58,927 nt of DNA from Clostridia bacterium (GTDB taxonomy: Bacteria; Bacillota; Clostridia; Christensenellales; Borkfalkiaceae), in contig JAFWXT010000018.1 of the NCBI GenBank assembly GCA_017522945.1, positions 1 through 58,927 of the forward strand, read 5' to 3'. Each line of letters opens with the position of its first letter. Position 1 is the stretch's first letter. This document shows, piece after piece, positions 7,990 through 14,844 of this stretch. The notes under the pieces are model-generated. The model was not told where the DNA came from. It saw nothing but the letters and a program-made list of their open reading frames with translations, and did not search any database. The position numbers were made by a program, and so were the translations under genes.

Positions 7990-8580
7990 ATGAGTAGAAT
8001 TATTACAATAAGCCGTCAGTATGGTAGCGGTGGTAGAACTATAGGCAGAATGGTTGCCGAAAAATTAGGTATTCCTTGTTACGATCAGGAAATAATTACC
8101 CAAATTGCCGAAAAGTCGGGTTTTTGTGAAGAATACATTCGTGAAAAGGGCGAATATACAAATACTGGAAGTAATTTTTTTAATGCTATAGGCATAGGGT
8201 ATTTAAGCGGTCTTTCTTTACAAGACAAACTTTGGATAGAACAAGAAAAGGTTATTCTTGAACTTGCTGAAAAGGGTGATTGCGTTATAGTTGGTAGATG
8301 CGCCGATTTTATTTTGCAAGATAAAGTGGAATGCGTTAAGGTTTTTATTCACACGAGTATGAAAAACCGCATTGATAGAATTTTAAAATACTATAACGAA
8401 AGTGAAGTTCCAACCGAAAAATCTTTAGAGGGCAAGGATAAACGCCGTAGGGCATACTATCAGTATTATACCGACGTTGATTGGGGTATTGCTAAAAACT
8501 ACCACTTATGTTTAGATAGTGGAGAACTTGGTGTTGAAACATGTGCCGATATAATTGCAAACGTTTATAAAAGCAAATAA
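7990..8580 (+). CDS. Cytidylate kinase-like family protein
   Basis: 196 residues from ATG 7990, preceded by AAGGGGAG (7977-7984). The N-terminus RIITISRQYGSGGRTIG contains the family's variant P-loop (G.GGR, without the usual GKS lysine), followed by LGIPCYDQEII, the hallmark of the Cytidylate_kin2 group found widely in Firmicutes. VIVGRCADFIL is the second conserved block. True cytidylate kinase (cmk) has a different P-loop, so the phosphorylated substrate is uncertain. Monocistronic, with its own promoter and terminator. Confidence 0.88.
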   Translation: MSRIITISRQYGSGGRTIGRMVAEKLGIPCYDQEIITQIAEKSGFCEEYIREKGEYTNTGSNFFNAIGIGYLSGLSLQDKLWIEQEKVILELAEKGDCVIVGRCADFILQDKVECVKVFIHTSMKNRIDRILKYYNESEVPTEKSLEGKDKRRRAYYQYYTDVDWGIAKNYHLCLDSGELGVETCADIIANVYKSK

Positions 8581-8595
8581 CTATTTTATAAAACA

Positions 8596-8631
8596 AAAAC
8601 TCGACCGTAAAAAGCCGAGTTTTCTTTTTTT
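8596..8631 (+). terminator. Terminator after the cytidylate-kinase-like gene
   Basis: AAAACTCG (8596-8603) pairs with CGAGTTTT (8616-8623), followed by CTTTTTTT. Confidence 0.85.
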
Positions 8632-8710
8632 AATAAAAAATTTATTGATAATTATGAATTATACTAATATTGCGTAACAAACTTAATGCTTAAGTAGGGA
8701 GTATTTTTTT

Positions 8711-8786
8711 TAAAAGTGAATACGCGCCTAATTAGAAATATTAAGTTGGTATTGTATTATTTTATGCGCTTATAGGCGCACTTTTA
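8711..8786. repeat. Long interrupted hairpin containing a dispersed-repeat core (copy E)
   Basis: Outer arms AAAAGT (8712-8717) and ACTTTT (8780-8785), then GCGCCTA (8724-8730) with TAGGCGC (8773-8779). Within it, 8764-8785 read on the minus strand gives AAAAGTGCGCCTATAAGCGC, which resembles the AAAAGTG...CTATAACGCG element seen at 17006, 19243 and 22267. It sits between convergent genes, so it may serve as a terminator. Apart from this I see nothing in the 8632-8836 gap. Confidence 0.5.
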
Positions 8787-8836
8787 TTTAAAATAGCTAA
8801 TTTAAATGCAGAATAATAAAGGGTGCTAACTAATAA

Positions 8837-9214
8837 TTATTTTTTATTATTATCATTGTTTTTTGCTAAACTAACGTAACGGTTATGATTGTTTATAAGT
8901 TCAATTATATCGTGATTTTTATCATTATTTTTATTTTTTGAAACAGGTTTGCTATTTTTTAGCTCGATTACCGTTTTGGTTGGCTTTTGCGCTTTTAGCC
9001 CTTGTATTTGATTTTTTTGTTTATCAAGCGCGCTAAATGGATTATAGCTTTTTGAAAAACTGCCAAAAAGTGAATTTTTCTCTTGCTGTGGGGTAGAAGG
9101 GTGGGGCGAACTTTTAAAACTTTCGTTATTATTTGATAGGCTTTCGCTATTTTCTTTTTGATTTATGGGCGAAGCGATTTTTGCAATTAAGTCCCAAATA
9201 CCTTTATTTTCCAT
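8837..9214 (-). CDS. Hypothetical small Asn/Lys/Ser-rich protein
   Basis: 125 residues, not recognised. The N-terminus MENKGIWDLIAKIASPI could form a short amphipathic helix; the rest is polar and low in complexity (runs of N, K, S and Q), probably disordered, and ends YVSLAKNNDNNKK. Convergent with the upstream kinase-like gene and divergent from the lipoprotein gene. AAGG lies about 12 nt upstream of ATG (9212-9214), a weak ribosome site. It could be a small conserved lineage-specific protein; no function can be assigned. Confidence 0.55.
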   Translation of the reverse strand: MENKGIWDLIAKIASPINQKENSESLSNNNESFKSSPHPSTPQQEKNSLFGSFSKSYNPFSALDKQKNQIQGLKAQKPTKTVIELKNSKPVSKNKNNDKNHDIIELINNHNRYVSLAKNNDNNKK

Positions 9215-9295
9215 AACTTATTACCTTGATTTAAAAACTTTTAATATAATTATATTAATATTCTTAATTTAATAGAATTTTTTGCTTAAAAATGT

Positions 9296-9324
9296 TTGAT
9301 TATTTTATTAATTTGTTATATAAT
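9296..9324 (+). promoter_or_regulatory. Promoter of the lipoprotein gene
   Basis: TTGATT (9296-9301), 17-bp spacer, TATAAT (9319-9324); leader of about 60 nt. Confidence 0.75.
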
Positions 9325-9389
9325 ATACAAGAATATAATTGCGGATATAATCGCAAAGTTAATTTTTTATGGCCAAAAGGAGCACATGA

Positions 9390-10997
9390 ATGAAAAAGAT
9401 TATTATCTTAATCGTTGCAACCGTATTATGCTTATGCACTTTATTTGCAGGATGCGGTGATTCAACCGGTTACAAAAACACAGTTACTTCTTCTTCGTTT
9501 GCAGGCACACCTAAATCAAACGGTGGTTTTGCAGTAGAAAAGGGTGAATACGTTTATTATATAAACGGTGTTGAAGTTAATACTGCCGATAATACTTACG
9601 GCAAAGTTGTTAAAGGCGCTTTAGTAAGAACTAAACTTGCCGATTTAGGAACTAATAACGCTGCAGCTGAAATGGTTGTTCCTGCACTTTTCGTTACAGG
9701 AAGCTATAACGCAGGTTTCTATATTTACGGCGATAATATTTATTACGCATCACCAAGAAGCGAAAAGAACAAAGAAGGTGAAGTTGAAAACACTAAGCTT
9801 GATTTCTTTAAAACTTCTTTCGACGGTAAAAAGGCTGTTAACTTAGTTACAGTTGACGATAACACAACTAACTACCGTTTTGTTGAAGCAGGTAGCGTTG
9901 TATATCTTGTTTTAGAAACTGTTAACGAAGATGGCGAAAAGATTTTAAAGGTTGTTAACACTGCTGATACTAAGGCTGAGCCTTTCGAAACTAAAAAGCT
10001 TGAATCGGTTATTTTTGCTAACGGCGAACAAGGTAGCGATATTTACTTTACAAGAGTTAAACACAACGAAACTCTTGAAAAAGACGAAGCTTATAACGAA
10101 ATTTATCGTTTAGCTTTAGGTGCTACCATTGAAGAAAAATTAGTTCTTTCTGGTAACGGGTTATATCCTACTGATGATGAGCAAGTTACTTCAGGCTTTG
10201 GTATTCAAGGCGTTAAGTTTACTTTAGTAAAAGATTTAGAAAACGCTGTAATCGTTAAGGTTGACTACGTTGAAACCGACGTTACTACCGTAACTAACTA
10301 TTACGCCCTTGAAAAAGAAGGTCACGCTTTTGAAAGAATTAACAACGGTACTGTAACTGCTTCAAGCATTTTTACCGATGCTTCATTATATAATTATGAT
10401 GCAGAAAATGACAGTGTATCAATTCTTTATTTAGATGCTTCTTTAGGCTTAATGAAGTATGAATATAGCGAAGCTAATAAAGAAAACAACAAAGTTAACG
10501 ATTACCGTACTCGTTTATTCTACGATAAAGATTTAGTTACTTATACAGCAAAATTCTGGAACGGCGAGTATTTATACTTAACTGATTCAAACAACTATTA
10601 CCACAGAGTTAATTACGTTGCATTACTTGATAACGATGACGCAACCGTTGCTAGTGTAGAACAAATTACTTGCCTTGCTTCTTCAACAAGTTGGTATCAA
10701 CCTGAAATCATAGGTGATTATTTCTTAACTGTTTATAGTGCAGAACCTTACAACTCAATGGTTTTCGTAAGAAAGAATGAAGCTTTTGAAAAAGATGAAG
10801 AAAGCGATAAGTATTTAGAAATTGAAGCTATTCAAAAATCAGATATCGAATCTATCGAAAACAACTTAAAACTTCGTTTAGGTCTTGCTACTGATGAACT
10901 TACCGAAAGCATTCACGATTACTACAGAAATACTTTTGGTGCAAAGGCTTATAAAGAATACTTTGGCGAAGAAAAATATAACGAATATTTTGGCTAA
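9390..10997 (+). CDS. Putative lipoprotein with beta-propeller-like (DUF5050-type) repeats
   Basis: 535 residues. The N-terminus is a lipoprotein signal: MKK, hydrophobic stretch, then lipobox LFAGC with Cys near residue 22, so the mature protein is predicted to be anchored to the outer face of the membrane. The body has repeated strands of the form G..IYY (GEYVYYINGVEV, GDNIYYASP) with Asp/Lys-rich turns, as in DUF5050-like propellers of Firmicutes lipoproteins. No catalytic motif is seen; ligand unknown. Ribosome site AAAGGAG (9376-9382). Monocistronic with its own promoter and strong terminator. Confidence 0.8.
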   Translation: MKKIIILIVATVLCLCTLFAGCGDSTGYKNTVTSSSFAGTPKSNGGFAVEKGEYVYYINGVEVNTADNTYGKVVKGALVRTKLADLGTNNAAAEMVVPALFVTGSYNAGFYIYGDNIYYASPRSEKNKEGEVENTKLDFFKTSFDGKKAVNLVTVDDNTTNYRFVEAGSVVYLVLETVNEDGEKILKVVNTADTKAEPFETKKLESVIFANGEQGSDIYFTRVKHNETLEKDEAYNEIYRLALGATIEEKLVLSGNGLYPTDDEQVTSGFGIQGVKFTLVKDLENAVIVKVDYVETDVTTVTNYYALEKEGHAFERINNGTVTASSIFTDASLYNYDAENDSVSILYLDASLGLMKYEYSEANKENNKVNDYRTRLFYDKDLVTYTAKFWNGEYLYLTDSNNYYHRVNYVALLDNDDATVASVEQITCLASSTSWYQPEIIGDYFLTVYSAEPYNSMVFVRKNEAFEKDEESDKYLEIEAIQKSDIESIENNLKLRLGLATDELTESIHDYYRNTFGAKAYKEYFGEEKYNEYFG

Positions 10998-11019
10998 GCA
11001 ACTAATTAAAAACAAATTT

Positions 11020-11047
11020 AAACCCTGCCTATAGGTAGGGTTTTTTT
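11020..11047 (+). terminator. Terminator after the lipoprotein gene
   Basis: AAACCCTGCC (11020-11029), loop TATA, GGTAGGGTTT (11034-11043), then T through 11047. The rest of the 320-bp gap before 11318 is AT-rich and holds the next promoter. Confidence 0.93.
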
Positions 11048-11204
11048 GTTTGCTATTTTTTGGCTTTAATTTGTTTGTGGTTATTAATAAAAGAAATTAT
11101 TTAAAAATTATATAAAAAAGTTGACTCAAAGTGCCGTTAATGAACATCTACAAGGCTTTTTTTAAAAAAAATAAATATTTTTGAAAAAATTTTTTAGATA
11201 ATAC

Positions 11205-11233
11205 TTGATTATTATGAAAATATATTGTATAAT
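11205..11233 (+). promoter_or_regulatory. Promoter of the Ala/Pro/Glu-rich protein gene
   Basis: TTGATT (11205-11210), 17-bp spacer, TATAAT (11228-11233); leader about 80 nt. Same boxes as the lipoprotein promoter at 9296. Confidence 0.75.
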
Positions 11234-11317
11234 AGTTATATAAAAGGATTATGCAGGGTTATTTTTTGATTTTTTCTAGCATAAAAATACTGCAAATAAG
11301 TCCAAGAGAGGTAGATT

Positions 11318-12388
11318 ATGAAATTCTGGTTTGGTAGCGACGGAAAAAGCGCCGGCGGAAAAAGATTTTTTGCAAGAGTTGAAGAGGTTATGGTTGATAA
11401 AGACGGTAAGCCTGTTTATAAGCCAACCCCATCACAAGTAGTTGAACCTAAAGCACCTGAAGCTCCTGTTGCTCCAGTTGTTCCAGCTGAGCCTACTGCA
11501 CCTGCTGCTACAGTAGCAGAACCAGCACCAGTTGCTAAGGATGATGCTGCTCTTGCTTCGGCTTTATCTGAAGTTCTTTCTAAGGTTGACGTTATTATTG
11601 ACCTTTTATCTCGTCAAGCTCCACCTCAGATTATTATACGCGAAGTTGTAGCAGGCTCTACTGTTGTTGAACCTACAACTCAACAAGAACAAGCTCCAGT
11701 GGCTGAAGCTTTAGCTGAAGTAGCTCCTGTTGAAGAAGCGCCAGTAGAAGAACCAGTTCAAGAGGAAGTTGCGGCAACTGCAGTTGAATTAGCTTCTCAA
11801 GAAGAAGTTATCGCTCCTGTTGTTTTAGCTCCTGTTGAAGAAGCACCAGCAGAAGAACCAGCTCAAGAAGCTATGCCTATTGAAGGCGAGGTTGCTAAAG
11901 CTCCTGCGGTAAGAAGTCGTTCATTCGCTGAAAAAATGCGCGATGCCGATGAAATTTTACAAGATAGATACGACGAACTTAAAAACTATGCTTTACGCTT
12001 TAGAAAACTTAAATCAAGAATTTCTAAAAAGTTTGATAGTATTAACCAAGGTAGATTCCAATTCGTTAAATTATCTGTTGCAGGTAAAACTTTAAAACTT
12101 TACCTAAATATGGACATTAACACTACCGATCCTAAGTTCCACTGTAAAGATATGTCTGACAAAAAGACTTACGTTACAGTTCCTACTATGCTTCGTATTA
12201 AATCGGGCAGAGCGGTTAAGTACGCAAAGATGTTAATCGATCAATGCGCTGAACAATACGGTATGCTTGAAAGAAGAAAACCTTTCGTTGTTGACGCTAT
12301 GCAACTTATCGAAGAATCTTTAGCAGGTAAAGAACCTGTTGATGCTGACGTTGACGGTAACGACGTAGTTAGTGCTGATGCAGAATAA
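11318..12388 (+). CDS. Ala/Pro/Glu-rich protein with conserved basic C-terminal domain
   Basis: 356 residues in three parts: a short N-terminal segment (about 1-40, MKFWFGSDGKS...), a low-complexity Ala/Pro/Val/Glu linker (about 40-200, with two similar APVEEAP.EEP.QE units), and a charged C-terminal domain (about 205-340, starting RSFAEKMRDADE). The last contains KNYALRFRKLKSRISKKFDS, an SVAGKTLKLYLNMD strand block and YVTVPTMLRIKSGRAVKYAK. I recall such a C-terminal block in many hypothetical Clostridia proteins, but no function is known to me. No signal peptide or membrane helix. Ribosome site GAGAGGTAG region upstream of ATG. Own promoter and terminator. Confidence 0.75.
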   Translation: MKFWFGSDGKSAGGKRFFARVEEVMVDKDGKPVYKPTPSQVVEPKAPEAPVAPVVPAEPTAPAATVAEPAPVAKDDAALASALSEVLSKVDVIIDLLSRQAPPQIIIREVVAGSTVVEPTTQQEQAPVAEALAEVAPVEEAPVEEPVQEEVAATAVELASQEEVIAPVVLAPVEEAPAEEPAQEAMPIEGEVAKAPAVRSRSFAEKMRDADEILQDRYDELKNYALRFRKLKSRISKKFDSINQGRFQFVKLSVAGKTLKLYLNMDINTTDPKFHCKDMSDKKTYVTVPTMLRIKSGRAVKYAKMLIDQCAEQYGMLERRKPFVVDAMQLIEESLAGKEPVDADVDGNDVVSADAE

Positions 12389-12431
12389 TCTTTACGAAAG
12401 ATGAATTAAATAAATTACAAAAGACAAATTA

Positions 12432-12464
12432 AACGAGTTCTTCTTTCCGAAGAATTCGTTTTCT
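12432..12464 (+). terminator. Terminator between the Ala/Pro/Glu-rich gene and the radical-SAM gene
   Basis: AACGAGTTCTTC (12432-12443) pairs with GAAGAATTCGTT (12449-12460), one G-T pair, loop TTTCC, then TTTCT. It ends only 12 bp before the next start codon, so it could also act as an attenuator for that gene. Confidence 0.8.
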
Positions 12465-12475
12465 ATTATATTATT

Positions 12476-13162
12476 ATGAATATTGCAGGATTACAAAAAC
12501 TTACTTTACTCGATTTTCCAGGATATACGGCATGCACCGTTTTCACAAGCGGTTGTAATTTTCGTTGCCCATTTTGCCATAATTCCGATTTGCTATCGAG
12601 TAAAGATAATATAATTACCGAAAGCGAGTTTTTTGACTTTTTAACCGCGCGTAAGGGCAAACTCGACGGGGTGTGTATTAGTGGCGGAGAGCCCCTTTTA
12701 CAGTCCGATATAGTTAACTTTATTAAAAAAATACGCGAGCTTGGGTTTTTGATTAAGTTGGATACCAACGGAAGCAATTTTGAAAAGTTAAAGGATATTT
12801 TACAAGGCAATTTGGTTGATTACGTTGCTATGGATATTAAAAATATCCCCGAAAAATATCATCTTTCTTGTGGGGTAAACGTTAATATAGAAAATATTAA
12901 AAAAAGCGTTGAACTTATAAAAAATAGCAACGTTAACTACGAATTTAGAACTACTGTAGTAAAAGAGCTTAACGATAAGCAAGATTTTAAAACTATTGCA
13001 AGTTGGCTTAAGGGCTCGAAGGGTTATTATTTGCAATGCTACCGCGAAAGTGAAAAGGTTTTAAACCCTATTTACACTGCTTATACCGAAAGTGAAATGA
13101 AAGATATTTTAAATTTGATTAAACAGACTGGGCTTGAAAAGGTTTATTTAAGAGGTATTTAA
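12476..13162 (+). CDS. Anaerobic ribonucleotide reductase activating protein-like radical SAM enzyme
   Basis: 228 residues. The radical-SAM 4Fe-4S motif CNFRCPFC (CxxxCxxC, residues about 27-34) is followed by the SAM-binding GGEPLL (about 69-74). The N-terminus IAGLQKLTLLDFPGYTACTVF is typical of the NrdG2 group of glycyl-radical activases, which generate the glycyl radical on anaerobic class III ribonucleotide reductase. No nrdD partner is in the window, so the target is inferred from family. No ribosome site is visible before ATG (the 12 bases upstream are TATTATATTATT); either the gene is translated from a very short leader or initiation depends on AT-richness. Followed 3 bp later by the NYN gene, so they are probably co-transcribed. 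Confidence 0.88.
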   Translation: MNIAGLQKLTLLDFPGYTACTVFTSGCNFRCPFCHNSDLLSSKDNIITESEFFDFLTARKGKLDGVCISGGEPLLQSDIVNFIKKIRELGFLIKLDTNGSNFEKLKDILQGNLVDYVAMDIKNIPEKYHLSCGVNVNIENIKKSVELIKNSNVNYEFRTTVVKELNDKQDFKTIASWLKGSKGYYLQCYRESEKVLNPIYTAYTESEMKDILNLIKQTGLEKVYLRGI

Positions 13163-13165
13163 AAA

Positions 13166-14110
13166 ATGAAAGAAAATAAAAAGGTGGCGGTTTTTATTGA
13201 CGCCGAAAATATATCCGCACGTTTTGCCGATAAGATTTTTGCCGAAGCATCTACTTATGGTGACGTTATTATTCGTAGGGTATACGCAGATTGGTCTAGC
13301 CCCAACGTTCAAGCGTGGAAGGATGTTGTTAATAAACACTCACTGCTTGCCGAGCAACAGTTTTCTGCAGTTAAAGGCAAAAACTCGGGGGATATTTCTC
13401 TTATAATAAATGCTATGATAGTGCTTTTCGAACGCGATATCGACGTGTTTTGTTTAGCTTCTTCGGATAGTGATTTTACAAGGCTTGTGCAAGTTCTTCG
13501 CGAAAGAGAAAAAGCGGTTGTAGGGCTTGGTTTAAAACAAACGGCACAAGCGTTTGTGAACGCCTTTTCAGAATTTATTTATCTTGACAGCGACCCGCTT
13601 AAGGATAGACAAACGCAAGAGCGCACAAACTCTAAACCTACCGTTATCGACTTACCCGAAGATAGGCTTAATGCACTTAAAGAAGTTATTGATAAACTTA
13701 TTGAAGAAGACGGTTGGGCATTGTTTGCAAGAATTGCAACCGAACTGAAAAATAAATTTTCGGACTTCGTGCCACGAAACTATAACTGCCGTTCGCTTAA
13801 AGAGTTTATGATTAAAGCAAAACCCTTACTTTCTTCTTACGAAATTCAAACGGATAGCGACGGAACTACTATGTTCTTAATTCCTGCGCCCGTTTGCGAA
13901 TGTGTGAAAGTAAAAACTGAACAAGAAGTGATTAAAAACGAAAAAACTTTAGATTCTAAAAGAAGAATGGCAAAAACAAAACAGCCTACGAAAATGCCTG
14001 TTAAAAAAGTTTTAAATAAAGGGTCTATAACGAGCGAAAGTAAAGGTGCAAAATCCACTCAAAAGAAAAGGGGCAACCCTAAAAAACATACTAAAAAGCA
14101 GGGCGAATAG
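13166..14110 (+). CDS. NYN-domain (PIN-like) nuclease with OST-HTH/LOTUS domain
   Basis: 314 residues. NYN domain about 5-145: VAVFIDAENIS (metal-binding Asp), RRVYADWS, KNSGDISLIINAMIVL and ASSDSDFTRL (Asp cluster) match the acidic pocket of LabA/limkain-like RNases. A LOTUS/OST-HTH domain follows at about 168-240 (LNALKEVIDKLIEEDGWALF...), an RNA-binding module seen in animal Oskar/MARF1 and in bacterial NYN proteins. The last ~50 residues are a Lys-rich tail, consistent with nucleic-acid binding. Ribosome site AGAGGT lies inside the end of the preceding gene. RNA target unknown. Confidence 0.85.
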   Translation: MKENKKVAVFIDAENISARFADKIFAEASTYGDVIIRRVYADWSSPNVQAWKDVVNKHSLLAEQQFSAVKGKNSGDISLIINAMIVLFERDIDVFCLASSDSDFTRLVQVLREREKAVVGLGLKQTAQAFVNAFSEFIYLDSDPLKDRQTQERTNSKPTVIDLPEDRLNALKEVIDKLIEEDGWALFARIATELKNKFSDFVPRNYNCRSLKEFMIKAKPLLSSYEIQTDSDGTTMFLIPAPVCECVKVKTEQEVIKNEKTLDSKRRMAKTKQPTKMPVKKVLNKGSITSESKGAKSTQKKRGNPKKHTKKQGE

Positions 14111-14135
14111 TATATAGCTAAGTTTTAAGGATAAA

Positions 14136-14660
14136 ATGATTATTAAAAAATGTGATTTAAGCCATTTGAATATATTAACTGAGTTTTATACCGAAGTTGT
14201 TGATTATCTTGTAAAAACCGTTAATTATCCGCGTTGGATGCCTGGTGTTTATCCTTGCAAACAAAGCATTGAAAAGGCTATTAAAAACGGTTTTCAGTAC
14301 GGTGCGTTTGACTTAAACGGTAATATTTTGGGCGCGTTTGTGTTTAACGACGATCCCGATGGTAATTACGACGTTGGCGACTGGAATATAACGCTAAAAA
14401 GTGGCGAATATATGGTTATACACACTTTGGCTACTCGTATCGATAGTTACGGCAAAGGTGTTGCAACTCAAATGGTTAAATTTTGTATTGATAAGGCGAA
14501 GGCGCGCGGTTATAAGGCAATTAGGCTCGACGTTGTGCCAGATAATTATCCTGCAATTAAACTTTATCAAAAATGCGGTTTTGTTTTTGCTGGAGAAAAG
14601 GATTTACAGCGCGGTTTTGAGCATATTCCTACCTTTTGCTTGTATGGAATGGATTTTTAA
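14136..14660 (+). CDS. GNAT family N-acetyltransferase
   Basis: 174 residues, full GNAT fold. The acetyl-CoA pyrophosphate loop is IDSYGKGVATQMV (motif A, about 105-117), followed by the C-terminal RLDVVPDNYPAIKLYQKCGF (motif B), nearly universal in GNATs. Acceptor substrate unknown. Ribosome site AAGG 8 nt before ATG; 25 bp after the NYN gene, so possibly the third gene of that operon. Confidence 0.88.
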   Translation: MIIKKCDLSHLNILTEFYTEVVDYLVKTVNYPRWMPGVYPCKQSIEKAIKNGFQYGAFDLNGNILGAFVFNDDPDGNYDVGDWNITLKSGEYMVIHTLATRIDSYGKGVATQMVKFCIDKAKARGYKAIRLDVVPDNYPAIKLYQKCGFVFAGEKDLQRGFEHIPTFCLYGMDF

Positions 14661-14763
14661 ATAGCTTACTGCAACATAACAAATGAATAATATATTGTTT
14701 TTAAAATAAAAACTCTTCGCTTATAAAAGTAGCTGTTTAAGCATAACAAAATAATATAAAAAC

Positions 14764-14840
14764 AAAAAGTTCTCTTTTTGAAATGCACCCCTAAAAGTGT
14801 CTAACTTTTGGGTTCACATCATTTTTTAAGAGAACTTTTT
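14764..14840. terminator. Long nested palindrome, bidirectional terminator between convergent genes
   Basis: Outer arms AAAAAGTTCTCTT (14764-14776) and AAGAGAACTTTTT (14828-14840) pair perfectly over 13 bp. Nested inside are ACCC..AAAAGT (14787-14798) and ACTTTTGGGT (14804-14813). Poly-A on the left and poly-T on the right allow termination in both directions, for the acetyltransferase and for the branching enzyme gene (ends 14845). The nested structure is longer than usual terminators. Confidence 0.75.
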
Positions 14841-14844
14841 TATT

